Assembly (NCBI GenBank): GCA_009869945.1
Contig: WIXG01000014.1
Span: 124,001 to 188,000, forward strand
Direction: 5' to 3'
Length of the DNA: 64,000 nt
Source: Mesaphorura yosii
Lineage: Eukaryota; Arthropoda; Collembola; Poduromorpha; Tullbergiidae
Every line of letters starts with the position of its first letter. Position 1 is the first letter of the stretch. Made by a program: the position numbers and the translations under genes. Under the pieces are notes generated by a model, which saw nothing but the letters and a program-made list of their open reading frames with translations, was not told the DNA's origin and made no database searches. Positions 30,667 through 42,211 of the stretch are shown here, one piece after another.

Positions 30667-32315
30667 ACTGCACAAAAAGTGAATGCATTTTGAGCATACC
30701 ATAATTGTATCGCTGACAAACAAAGCGAACATATTGTTGAGTAATTCAAGGCAAATGAGACACAGTTTCTAAAGAAATTAAAAGCCCATTATTGAATTTC
30801 TTGTGGTCAAATGCTCCAAAAGTTGAGGAAGGTGCGCACTGCATAGAGCCACAGGACTTATTTGATTAGATGGTAATTAAGGAAGACCAAACTAGAACTT
30901 TTTGTGATAGCCACTCAAGGCTTTTCTATGCGTGCACCTGCAACTTGTACGACCACGGTTTTAAGATGGAATGAATGCAATCTGTGGGTGCATTGCCTGC
31001 CTGTCGCTGTCGCATGTTTTCTCCACTTGAAATCGATTCGAGTTAAGAGAGCAACCCGTTGCGTGTCGCAACAATCTGTGCTGAAGCTGAGTCATGTAAA
31101 ATGTACACTGTTGTTGGATGCTTAATCATTGTGATTCTTGTGACCATCTTTGTCGTCAAAGGTGCGACGTGCCTTCATGTGGCCACTTCATCTTGATCAT
31201 GGCACCGCACGGCCTGCTTGTTCATCACGTGGTCATTTTGATGCGTGAGCACGAATGAATCAACACCTCATCATGCGTGGTTCTGATACGAAGAGATAAT
31301 CCTTCGAAAGCCTCCTATGCACTTTTTGACGCAATGATTACCAAAAGAATTCCAAATTCAAGTGTAGTACATCCCAACACAGCGCAGTTGAGAATGAATC
31401 CTGGACAGCCACAACCATTAAGGCTTTATGAGTCAGCGTCTTCGTCTCATGCCAGAGTAATAGTACTCATGCAGATTATATCCTGAATTAGCTGTGCTTC
31501 TTAATTCGTCCTTTGCTACGTACCTGGAGACTCACGAATTAAATGCTACCCCGAATGTACCGAAAAGATCCTCAACAATAGCATCTTTAATCTAATGCGT
31601 TTGAATTTTTGGAAAGGGCTTCTTTTTTGCTCTGACTCAGTCCACAATTTCTCTTCCCGACCACAACCAATTACATTAGTCACCGCTGCACTGCTCATAA
31701 CTCACGTTCTGCCGTTCGTGATTCGTATCGCTGCCCCATGCACTGTCCGCGGTGCGTACGCATATTCATATTAGGAACAACTTGTTGATGATGTGGGTTT
31801 GTGCCGTGCTGCAAGTCGTGTACACACGATTACGAGTACGGTACAAGTACAACAACCATTTGAGCCTCATTGGACTCACTCAGCAGCAACAAAGTTCAAT
31901 ACTCACGACTCGTGATTGCACATTTTCAGTACTCTCGTGGAGCTCTTTGAACTCACAACAATACGGCCTGGTTAAAGTAGTCTCAGGCGCCTTATCTCGT
32001 AGCCAATAAATAATTTTGCTCATTCGAACACGAGTAGTATAAGAAATTGCACGAGTCTTTGAGTTGCCCCGCAACAGGATTCAGATATTTAGTTTTCAAG
32101 CTGTCATTCCAACAGTGTTTTGTCCCTCATCACGTAAAATTTTGTCATTTGACACACACTGAACACCTTTTAGTCCCACAAACAAGAAAAAATCCATCTT
32201 ACTGTCTTGTCCTACTCGCTCATTCATTTTTTACTCGTGTTCGATTGTCTACATCGAAGATTTGTGTGTCAAGTCCTTGAAAGTTCACGTCGATTTCTGC
32301 AAACTGAACGGAAAC

Positions 32316-32335
32316 ATGTCGAATCCAAACAGAAG
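32316..32335 (+). CDS. Candidate first coding exon of Jupiter (weak)
   Basis: An ATG in fair context (A at -3) opens a six-codon frame, M-S-N-P-N-R, plus two bases AG. It is followed directly by the donor AG|GTAATA. The leftover AG is the phase needed by both downstream Jupiter exons, which start with an A that would complete AGA (Arg), the position of the conserved Arg/Lys before the first PPGG motif. Against it: Jupiter start exons in other animals usually encode around 15-20 residues, the donor is only moderate, and such short matches occur by chance over 35 kb. The true start exon may lie elsewhere upstream. Confidence 0.15.
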
Positions 32336-35300
32336 GTAATACGATATTCTTCATTTTCTTACGCAAATTTGCGCATTAAACCGGTGAACTCGCCTCTTTT
32401 TCGTGAAATAATCTCATGACTCACGTTACATGCCCGAAAAATCAGAACTAAGCAAAGCCGAGTCAGCCTTTGTCTGCCAGTGTAAGGTAGCTTCTTGTCT
32501 CATGTGCGTGCCGCACTTTTTCGCGCATTGCATAAATGGCGTTCCATGAGTGTCCTGCATTGCGTTCGTTCATTCGCATGTTTCACGCTCTAGTTGTACA
32601 AAGTAAACCTGATTACGTGCGAAGGAGCCTCCACATTTTGCATTGCGGAGGAAAATGGAGAACGTTTCCATGGGGTCTGGGTCCTAGTCCTACCATTAGG
32701 ACTACTTAGTTCGTCTACGTGAGGTTATGACGGTGATTTATTAAAAATAACCTTGCAGAGGTAAACTCCATCCATTGTACCCTCACCCAGACAATAGAAC
32801 CCTGCGAACCCTGCACTGTGCTCATGCATTGCGTCTTCCCTTTGATTGAATTAAGTCGCATACTGCAATAGGACTAAGAACTATATGAGAACGTATTCCC
32901 TGGAAGGGGAAGTTGGTATTTATATTTATCTCCATAAGATATTAGACTAGATTGCGATTACAGACCCAGTTCATGCCACTCACGCAAAGCCAAAGTATGA
33001 ATCATGGTGGACATTCTTGTGGCCATTGCCATTACCCTCGATGGTTGCTCATGACGATGTGATGACATTTCCTTCGTTCTTTCGCATCGTCCCTGCACTT
33101 GCACGGTGCGGGTGTGGACCTTTTTGTACTTTGAGTCGAGCTATGCTTAATCCTGATTGTACCTTCCCAGTATGGCCAGCCGTCTTGCGCAATAACAGTA
33201 ACGTAATCTTCACTGGCTCGTTTTCCATTGAATTTTTGAGGGTGAATCATCGCCATCGAATTCGAGTCCCTTTTCCATTTCGTACCGCCGGCATGGTTGA
33301 GGTTCTTCAGTCCAGAGCACATGTCGACAGACTTCAAGCGAGGAATGAGGCGTAATTTAGCATGAACTCATTTTTCTGAGTTTTTTGACAAGAGGGAATC
33401 TCCTGAGCTCGTGGTCTGGCAAGGAGAGTGTATTAAGACGGGAAATGAGGGTTTCTCACAATTTGATTTCCATTCCCTGTGAATCCTCCGCAGCAAATCG
33501 AGTCGATTGCTTAGAGGCATCATCTGAAACTCATTTGCTATTGCCAGTGCTGGATGATTGTAAATTATCTTACATGAAAAATGAATCTTCGTGCAAGATA
33601 ACACGACTGGCTGCTGGCTGGAACTGACGTGAACCGAAGAAAGGGTTGTTTTCAAAACAATGCAATAATTCATCAAGTGATACTCAATTTTGGCAAAACA
33701 TTGCTACATTTCATAAGTGGCAAAGATAAGGAATCACGCTTCCCCGAGCTTTGTAATGGATTCTGAGCCACATTTCATCCACATGTCGTTTCCTTTCTTC
33801 TCTCTTCTCTGCTGGTAGCATTTCGCCTTGCAAACATGTCGAAAGAATTCCGTGATTTGTGGTAGAAAGTCCAAGTCGCTATTCAAATTAACATGCCCTC
33901 ATAAATTCCAAAATCCGGGGACTTTGCGATTCCTGCATTTCTCACTCGGCCTCTTCAAAATCTATCCGCCTTGAGACTAGCAATTTCTAAACATTTGTCT
34001 CAGATTTTTCAGCTCGGCTGTTTAATTAGCGTGCACTGCATTTTGATTTCCCACATTTGACCGTACGGGTTTATATTTAAATATAAATGGTCATGCAAAC
34101 TTTGAAAAATAGAATTTGAATACGAATCCACCCTCTGAGCTGTGACTCCGACTGCTCTGCTCATTTGTGTCTACATTTCGTATTCGCCGTTGTAAATGTG
34201 GCAAAGCCTTAAAACTAATCATTATTAAGAGCAGAGTGATTTGTAAACGTCCATCCCCTGTCACACCACACAGACACAAAGAAACAACTCAAGTGTGTAA
34301 GCGAGAGCACGCCAGTCAAGCCATGAATTTTGTGGTTTATATTTTTGTGTCTGAGCTGCGATATCGAGAATTCTTACTGCATCGAGCTCATAATTGGAAT
34401 CTATTCACAATTTAAAGATTTCCAAGTTTTCATTCGCCGCGTTTTTGTCTCTGGAGAGTCCATTCACTGTTTTGTCTCTGCTGTGATGCTACTCTGCATT
34501 ATCATCGTTCCTTCCTTCAAAGTCCAAAACAAGTCCTGAAAATAGAATCTGTGGAGATAGTAGGCATGGATGAGGCTAGCTGTTGCTTCGTTCTTTGAAG
34601 AGAGAACTGCAGGACAGCCACACCATGCATGACGCGATAATAATAAGACCACTTAGATTGGAATTAGTTTGTGTGCGCTATAACTCTGCTGCTTTTGTTG
34701 ACGCAGGGGTTGCCTGGTTCTAAACAAATTGTGTCAAATGCGAGATGCACTTTTGTTGTTACAATTGAAGCGTAATAATAACAAGACAAGGCTTTAAATG
34801 GATGATGGCACTTTTCAAACAAGAGCAAGGGAACCTTTCCTGGTAAAACAAAACGAGAAAGATTCCAATTTTTTGTTGTTTTTCATGCTCGTGATTGCAC
34901 TCTTCCTTTGAACCCGATCTCTCTTCTCACTGGAACACCTACAACGAATTTTCCACGCATACTTTCTCATTTCTCGTTTGCTCAGTGTGCATTATATTCC
35001 CCAAGTCGAAGGTCGACTTTTTTTCGCCTGTTCGCTTTTAAGTGTCCATAAGCATAAGCAAATTTACATTTGTCCTAATTTACTCTGTGGACCTGAACCG
35101 AAATTTAGAAATACCGACAAACGCGTTTAGAATGCCTTCGGAATAATTGAGCGCATTTTTGAACATTGGCTGGCTGGCCTAAATCCACTTCGACTTCAGT
35201 TTATGGCTAATTATTATGGATGTATTTGTGTAGCATGAGACAATGAAATGCTTACGAATAAGTATTTCCACAATTCGCCTGTCATCGTGGACCGAGTACA

Positions 35301-35398
35301 TGAGACAGGAGCATGAGAACATTCTTAGACATTCTATACGTAGTAACCATCCTAATATGGGTCTTGAGTTTAAACCTTAAGTTGTGTTGTTGTATTAG
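32336..35398. other. Noncoding DNA before the first Jupiter exon
   Basis: No gene could be supported in this stretch. It contains short chance open frames and an 18-bp AT palindrome at 34070-34087. If the candidate start exon at 32316 is wrong, this is still upstream or intronic sequence of Jupiter. Confidence 0.5.
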
Positions 35399-37480
35399 AG
35401 CCATGCAGCCCCCTGGGGGTGACTGTCATGACTTGTTTGAGTATGGAGGCGACTGCAGCGGAAGTAGTCCTGCTCCTTCGAACAACCCTCATCACAGGCA
35501 AGCCAATAAGTCATGCTAAAGTGCATTCACTTGTCATAATCATAACTAATGTACCAAACATTTTTATTGCACCTGTACATGTGCCTAATCCTATTAATAG
35601 AATAAATGTGGTTATATGGCTTGAACAGCATTCCGCCATTTGCTACTACTACTTACACCAGTCTCCAATTAATCACTCGGAAACAACTAATCATAAATGT
35701 AATGGCATTAGCTTGGGTGCGCTAGTTAATGGCTCTACATATTCGCAGTTCTTACGAAAATACACATGCATGCACCTGTTGACAGATGCTGTGCTTCTCT
35801 ACGCAATAATTTTTCATTTCCAGACTTCAAAGTGTATTTATGCTTTACCAATAAAGGAATTGAAAATGCGTTTCCAGTGCTAATATGGGAGAAATCAAGA
35901 GAAGCACGTTTTACTTTTCAAAAATATTGCATGTGCGATGTGCGTTTGGGCAGAAATTAGATAGGATTAGAAAGAACAATAACCCATTATGGTGAAAGAA
36001 TGCTTGATCCTGTGCACTTTAACAAATTGTCGTCGACAGCCTGCATAACAACGCATTCTTTGTTATGAATTAGCTTTCAATTAACGCTCAGAGTACAGAC
36101 TTTTAATTCATTCGTTTCATCGTCCGGAGTCCAAGCACGAAGTGCGCACCGCCGATAGGCTATTGGGTGAATATTTTAAATTAAGCTAATAAGAATTTTG
36201 CTATGCGAAGTCTCCTGTAAATTTATAATTCGATAAAATCTAAAAATCAATTTAGAATGCCTCGAATATGACTACATGCGAATGTTTTCTCACTTCATTA
36301 AACATAACTCAAGGGTGATTAATGACTCTTGTCTTTCTGCGCGTGAGACACTGAATAAATCTAATTTTAACGAAATTGACACCGGTATAGTGATAGAGAT
36401 TGAGAACTGTGTTCTCCATCACCGAATACGGTGGTCGTCGAGTTGAGATTTGGGCTTTTGGATGTGACAGAATGCCCTGCATTGCACAATTTATTGTTCT
36501 AATCCATAAGGAAAAATGATTGCAAGATTCTCGACTTTTGTTTCCCGTACAAAACTCAAAATATGTAAATGAACAAATCGTAGTCATTTTATGAAGTTGA
36601 TGAATGTGCGCCAAGAAATCGATGGACAGACATCATTACTAAGATTCACACTTGTATGGTCTGAAGTGTTGACAGGATTGAGATACGCTGATGTATTAAT
36701 CATGTGCTGAATTTTTTATAATTTCATTTCATTTACGCTTCCAATTGGGCTTCTAATTTCTCATTTCTGCTTTTTAGTGTTGAGCATTAATTACTAACCT
36801 GAAGTTTCAAAGATATAATCAAATACTTTTTCACAGCTTAACCAGAATAACATCCTTGCAAATATGCCAGCAATGAAACTAATGTTGCATTGTGCCATTT
36901 TTCTAGAATCACAAAGCCACCAGGCGGTGAAACCAGCGACATTTTCACCACTCCGACGGGCACTCCGCCTTCGACTCCAAGAAAGGTCAAGAATTACATG
37001 GCGTCTACCATCTTCACGCCAGTAACTGCCAACGGTGCTGAGCAAAAGAACGCTCGCCAAAGACCGGATGGAAACTCATTCAACAGACTTTTTGGAATTG
37101 GAGCTGAAGATGGTACGGATGGAGCATCGCCACCAGCAACTCCACGCGGAGGCAAGAACTATCAGAAGAGCAACGTAATCTTCACTGGAGAAAATGGACA
37201 TGCACGCCATACCAATGGCAATGGATACGCTAGATCTATGAATGGATCTGAGGGAAGCTACAGCGGATCTAGCTCTGGATCGGTCACTCCGAATGGCTCT
37301 ATCAACGGTGATGCTGACCATCCAAGACGTAAGTGTAGGCGCGTGAATAGTGAAAAAGAAGGGTGCTTCAACTCAACGGACCCTAACGTTATTCTTTCGT
37401 TTAATGCAGAAGAGGTTCACAATGGAGGGACTCCCACCAGGCGTATTCCTCCAGGTGGATTTTCGTCCAAGTTGTGGTAA
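35399..37480 (+). CDS. Jupiter: Jupiter-family microtubule-associated protein (5' end missing)
   Basis: Member of the Jupiter / JPT1 (HN1) family; the Drosophila protein binds microtubules. Exons: 35399-35497, 36907-37328 and 37410-37480 (stop TAA). The first begins with the end of an Arg codon and reads A-M-Q-PPGG-DCHDLF; the second repeats the pattern as R-I-T-K-PPGG-ETSDIF. Further family marks are a TPR-spaced KNYMASTIF block, NSFNRLFG, GKNYQKSNVIF, a Ser/Gly-rich stretch, and the diagnostic C-terminus RIPPGGFSSKLW. The first intron (35498-36906, 1409 nt) appears to use a GC donor (AG|GCAAGC); a poor GT donor at 35510 would also keep frame and add four residues. The last intron (37329-37409) is 81 nt with no in-frame stop. 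The protein is low-complexity and probably disordered. The start exon was not identified. Family assignment is secure; exon one is slightly less so. Confidence 0.88.
35498..36906 (+). other. Jupiter intron, apparent GC-AG type
   Basis: This 1409-nt intron lies between the two PPGG exons. Its 5' border reads CACAG|GCAAGC and its 3' border TTTTTCTAG|AATC. Joining the AG left by the upstream exon to the A at 36907 makes AGA, giving P-H-H-R-I-T-K-P-P-G-G. A 154-codon open frame starting at 35419 overlaps the exon in another frame, runs into the intron, and resembles nothing known, so I treat it as chance. Confidence 0.6.
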
Positions 37481-39032
37481 ACTCTTCACCTCGTGCTCGG
37501 CCGTAAACAAGAAATGAAATATCAACACACTCTCTAAATAGCTACTTTCAATTCGTCGCATTCACACGCCTTTAACTTCTGCCTTTCTATAAACGCCAAA
37601 TTTTGAAACCGTTCCAATGACTGCACTGCTTTTTAAAATCGCGAAACAATCTTCCAATTTTAGCCAATTCGACAAAATTCAAATTAATACGTGAAGGCAC
37701 AACTTTCATTGAAGGCAACAACGAAGACTGTTTTCAGTATGAAAGTAAGCTTTTTCATAAGACAAAGACAGCAGAAATTTTTCAAACTGCAATTGCACAA
37801 GCTAAACTCACATCAGCATTCATCCGTATAACGGATTAAATTTTTAGTAAATCAGAATTTTGACCATAAAAATTAATTGTAAGTAAAGATTTGTAAACCC
37901 ACAGTGTCGGCTTCCCTGCATCGCTTCCTCATTAAAAAGTAGAAAATTCAGTTTTTGTTTCTTTCTGAATATCAAGATAAGCCTACCCGTTCTGTTGCAC
38001 AAGCAAGTGTATCATTGTACGTGTACATAATTAGTATGATTGTCTCTCCAACGATGATTGAGTTCGCGATACCACAATGAAGTGTGTAATTAGTGTGCTG
38101 GAGAATAACGGCAGCAAGAAGGGAAGGTGAGATAAAAATGTTGCAGCATTTGCACTTGAATTTGTAAAGCGTGAATGTTACACAGTGTGCAAGATTTGTA
38201 TTTTACATTCTGCTACGAATACGAGTACCGCTTTTTTAAGATAGGAAACTAAGGCTAAGGCTACGCCAGGAGGATACACACAGGATAATTACACATTTCC
38301 CACTTCTTGCTTTTGCAATTCAAATACCATGTTATTAACGAGTGTAATGTGCTTGGGTTGCAAATTAAAACTAGGCTATAATTAAGCAATCATAGCATTT
38401 CATCCAAGCGATGGTGTCAGGATGTGTTTAAACTTGTTTGACCCGAGTCTCATTGCACGATAGGTGTATAATCATGGAATTTGAATGAAAACATGAAAAC
38501 TAAGAAAATAATAATGGGGAAATTGAAAATATATTTGCGAAGAATTGTGTTTAGGGATAGCGCGTCGTAGATTAGGTTGATCATACTTTGCTTTCTTCAT
38601 TTACAATTAGAACTACGATTTGTATGAATCTTAGTGTGGTTGTGCCAGTGTGAATGTGCAACTAGTATTAAGCGAAACTACTAATGTTAGGCCGCAGAAC
38701 TATTGAACGACTAGCATATTTTAATTCTAATATTATCTTTCGTACCATTCTAACTATAATATTCCTCAATTTCAAACGTCTGACTTTACTGGAGATGAAT
38801 TATGAGCCTGACTTTATTTATTAGTCTGCAATTCCTTTTCTTTGGGCTCAATTCAATCAAGACTGGAGATCTGAACCAACCTCAAAACCAAATGCGCACC
38901 CAGGATCCAGGTGTACCGTGTACTACCGTCTTTACAATTTTCTTTTGCTACTCTGCGAATTACACTAGTTAAGCTGCTAGTAGGTCATTCTAGTTTAATG
39001 AATCATGTCATACCACTTTTATGTAAGATCGA
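37481..39032 (+). other. Probable Jupiter 3' untranslated region
   Basis: AT-rich sequence after the Jupiter stop with no further coding evidence. ATTAAA variants occur near 37836 and 38363. The first canonical AATAAA I found on this strand is at 39033-39038, which would give a 3' UTR of about 1.55 kb. Long 3' UTRs are common in neuronal cytoskeletal genes, but the true end was not determined. Confidence 0.4.
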
Positions 39033-39038
39033 AATAAA
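39033..39038 (+). terminator. AATAAA, candidate Jupiter polyadenylation signal
   Basis: Canonical hexamer on the plus strand, 1.55 kb after the Jupiter stop. It lies 145 bp from the facing FRG1 signal, which fits a convergent 3'-end boundary. Confidence 0.4.
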
Positions 39039-39182
39039 TTACATTTTAATCAACGATTGCCGTCTTGAGTATAATATGCGTGTTGAATTTACATTGATCC
39101 CACTTGGAATGAAGGGACTTGGTGATTGACAATCCGTGAGAATATTTGCCACAATGAACATGAACGATTGTTATAAAATATA

Positions 39183-39188
39183 TTTATT
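39183..39188 (-). terminator. AATAAA, candidate FRG1 polyadenylation signal
   Basis: TTTATT on the plus strand reads AATAAA on the minus strand, about 195 nt downstream of the FRG1 stop codon. This is a normal distance for a short 3' UTR. Confidence 0.6.
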
Positions 39189-39380
39189 CTCGGTTCATTT
39201 AATTACAATGTAAAACTTATTTGAATCATACAAAGAAAAGATCCATAAATCACTGCAATGTACATCACTGAATTAAGGAATCGCAGCAAATATAAACATG
39301 TAGAACGAGATGCAGCATTGCTGTAGTTTAATTCTACTGACATTCCACACGATGATATATAATAGTGATCGTACTTTCAC

Positions 39381-40695
39381 TTATTTACAATAGCGATCTG
39401 CTTTCATCTTCGATCTCCGATCTAGTAAACTTTCGTGAAGATAGCCTTCCTCGATCGCTTTCGCCAATTCACCAGTATCTTGCGAGGACACACGCATTCT
39501 CTTATCCTGGAACTTCTGAAACTTTTTCCTGAAATGGAGTCACAGAATAAATTAATTTTTGGATGACTAACATAATCACTTCCCCAATCACCAACTTACA
39601 CATAGTTGACTTCAACTTGCTTCAAGTTGCCTTTCTCCTCGTCCGGTCTTTCACTCTCTTTGCTGTCAATCTTCTCCACCTGACATCTTAGCGTAACCAT
39701 TTCATTAGGTCCGGCTCGCTTAATCTGTTTATTATGCGCTCATTTAATGCGTGAATAAATCCAATTACCACAATGCATACACAAAGAATACAATCCAGCA
39801 AGTATTCATTGGCTCACGGGAAGTTTGTATTCACTTACGTTTGCTACTAGACCATCATCCTCCGGGTTCACAGATACAAAGCATCCATCTGGAGCCATAA
39901 TTGCCACCTTTCCATTCTTTCGAAATTAGTAGTAAATTGTCAGCAAGAAGTTCCGTGAAACCAATTGGAAACGTGAACAAGTGAACATAAAAATGTAATT
40001 TTGTAACCTGGAAAATGGGTTCCCACTGCTCAGCTGGTCCTACCGCGTCTGATCTTCCGATTACATCGCCATTTTTATCAACCTTCAGATATTTCCCGTA
40101 ACCAGATTTAAGAGCAATCTTATTATCATTAATTTTTATCGCCGAAAAGATTTCTTCTGGTGACGGTGGCTCCTCCTCTTTATGTGGTGCCCCAACAGTG
40201 AATTTTCCGTCATCCAGCGCCTTTACGTATGATCTGGTGTTCCCAAATTCAATGGCAATTGCTCCGAGTATCTCCCCAAATTCAGTAACCTTCCACCAAC
40301 CACCTGGCAAATCATTAATTTCAAATGCATTTGACAGATTAAGAGAAATGCGCAATGTTGTAGGAATATATTTTACCGTGACATTTGGTGTCCGATTCTA
40401 TCCGTTGTTTGATTTCAACTTCTTCTTTGGAAAGTCCCGCATCCGGATGAACTCGTTTCTTCTTTTTCTTAGTGCTAATTAAATTAAAAGAAAAAGAAAG
40501 AGTATTTAGGTTAGGATAATTATTGGAATGCTTTGCAGCTTTGAAATTTTTCTTTCGCAAACATTGACTGCCAAATTCTGAGCAACATAACTGCACTCAT
40601 GGTCAGTAAATTTAATAACTAATAATTTAATTGACTTACAGCTTCTCTCCTTTTAGCTTGAGTTTGCTTCCCTTAGCCACGGAATAGTCCGACAT
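39381..40695 (-). CDS. FRG1: FRG1 homologue (FSHD region gene 1)
   Basis: FRG1 proteins are nuclear, nucleolar and actin-associated factors linked to RNA processing; the fold is a fascin-like beta-trefoil. Exons in gene order: 40640-40695, 40377-40474, 40008-40303, 39839-39916, 39600-39724, 39381-39528. They encode 266 residues, close to the 258 of human FRG1. The start [16 protein letters not shown] matches the family's N-terminus. A KKKKKR basic run at residues 21-26 is a likely nuclear signal. The trefoil starts at [12 protein letters not shown] (about residue 52) and continues through [14 protein letters not shown] and [10 protein letters not shown] to [14 protein letters not shown]. The C-terminus carries [18 protein letters not shown] and ends [14 protein letters not shown], as in vertebrates. 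All introns are GT-AG and 71-165 nt. The exon model is complete from start to stop in one frame. Confidence 0.95.
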
Positions 40696-40931
40696 AATGT
40701 ATACGACTTTACTGCGTCGCGTCTGATCAATCCGAAAGTCTTCGAATTTTCAGGAAGGTGAAAAGAGCCCTTATTTGGTGCACTTCACAAATAAATTCAA
40801 TAATAATTCAAACCCCCTCAAACCATAATGACAAGATACTGAAATACTGAAATGAATTTAACACTGGTAATAATTGTCAAATCAATTTTCTATCTTCTGG
40901 TCAATGATCGGCGTTTCAACACAACGCTCCG

Positions 40932-41440
40932 CTCAGGCATCGGTGCTCCGACCCGTCCGAACTCTCCGATCCGCTCCACTCTCCAAGCTCTCCGGAGCAG
41001 CGGAGACTAAGCAAAAAATACACACAAGCATGCTTGTGTCAAATTAAACTGAGTTAGTTTTAATTATAATTTAAAATCCTCTGTAAGGTCACGTGGTATC
41101 AAACCCAGCCGTGAGGACCAAGCCCGACCTATACGAAAATGTCCACTCAAATTAAAATATTAATCTAATCCTTGTTTATATGCTAAGCGACTAAGATCCC
41201 CGCACAGCGTCTCAATTCTCACAAACAAAGGCGAGACGGGGCAGATGCGTGCAGGACTTAATAGGAATCGGCGTGTCGGAGCGTGAAACAGACACGCAGG
41301 CAGTAATTATTTGATGGGCACCATTTATGTACAGAGTCGTAGTCTGTGTTCCCAGCCGAGTGTGTCTCGGAGTTTATTTTAAAAGGCTTCACTCCGCTAC
41401 GGTTTTAGCCCTCCGACACTCCAAGCTTCCGGAGAGTGCC
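40932..41440. repeat. Two related CTCCG-rich blocks
   Basis: The left block (about 40932-41006) contains at least six CTCCG or TCCGA units and the string CTCCAAGCTCTCCGGAG. The right block (about 41385-41440) repeats CACTCCGCTAC, CCTCCGACACTCCAAGC and TTCCGGAGAG in the same orientation. They may be divergent direct repeats of a mobile element or a GC-rich regulatory repeat. I could not find clean terminal repeats or a target duplication. Confidence 0.4.
41022..41039. repeat. 18-bp perfect palindrome
   Basis: ACACAAGCATGCTTGTGT is fully self-complementary. It lies about 330 bp upstream of the FRG1 start and next to the CTCCG-rich block. It could be a dyad protein-binding site; no factor is assigned. 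Confidence 0.7.
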
Positions 41441-42211
41441 GGTCATTGTTTCTGATTGTGGTTTAGTGTATGTTTTCAGCGAAATGAACATCGCGCGTCG
41501 AGCGTCAGGTAACAGGGCAAGAATAGAAAGAGGCTTTTAGTTTTGAAGGAACGCTCCGAGAGTTGACAAGACAAAGAGCGAACAAAATCTACAACCCTCC
41601 AGCGAGCTATTTTACTTGTACCATTAAGAAGAAATTCAGTCTGAGGAGACAAGATACAAGGAATAATAAAAATTCCCTGGTGGCACCCAGGAGATCTTGT
41701 CCGGGTTGGACGGTTAGAGTACAATTCAGACAACAATTCAGTCAATATGAACTTTGTGATATTAAATAGAAAATGCTTCGCAAATTGCAGCTGATTGTGA
41801 GATTATCCTGAATTAGCATTTTGAATATCCCTCATTCATTAAAGACAGAATTAAATGTCGTGGCGATGGTTAACCGTAGAGCGTCTTTTCCAAACTGGCT
41901 CTGATTCGTGTGCCTGCTTTAATTTCTATTTTTGTCTTAGAAAAGCTTTAATGCCTTCGAGCTAAGATTAAAAAGCACTACAAACAACGCAAAAGGGTTT
42001 TTTACTGTACAAATTGCAATAAAAGCTGCTTGTATTGATGGAATGAAGGACTTGTATGACTCGATGCACTATTTCTAAGGGGTATTTCCCAGAAAGCATG
42101 TGCTTCTCATAGTCACTAGCATTATTCCAGCAACTACGTGTCACAAACTTCTTTGGGCTTAACTGAAGTTGAGTTCCGAAGTTTGAGACAATTTTGCGTG
42201 GACAATTTAGT

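Larger units (their letters stand above)
1..32315. other. Gene-poor region, probably upstream or long 5' intron of Jupiter
   Basis: I could support no protein family, tRNA, rRNA or multi-exon gene here on either strand. Open frames reach at most about 125 codons, have no recognisable domains, and are as expected for moderately AT-rich noncoding DNA. The stretch holds one hAT-type MITE (30243-30666), a short AAT microsatellite, a 25-nt inverted repeat at 6422-6446, and scattered splice-like signals described in the findings. Jupiter genes in insects often have very long first introns, and the recognisable Jupiter exons downstream lack an obvious start exon. Much of this region could therefore be intron with enhancers; that is inference from position only. 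Confidence 0.5.
40696..42211. promoter_or_regulatory. Divergent interval between FRG1 and the serine protease
   Basis: This 1.5-kb head-to-head spacer must hold both promoters. No gene was found. The FRG1-proximal 250 bp includes a GC-rich block with repeated CTCCG motifs (about 40932-41006). A related block lies at about 41385-41440 and an 18-bp palindrome at 41022-41039. No convincing TATA box was assigned to either gene. Open frames near 41476-41769 show no family resemblance. Confidence 0.45.

Noticed and set aside
35419-35883. 154-codon open frame, the longest in the gene-poor half
   Set aside because: It overlaps the Jupiter PPGG exon in a different frame and runs into its intron. The Jupiter frame has a family signature; this one has none.
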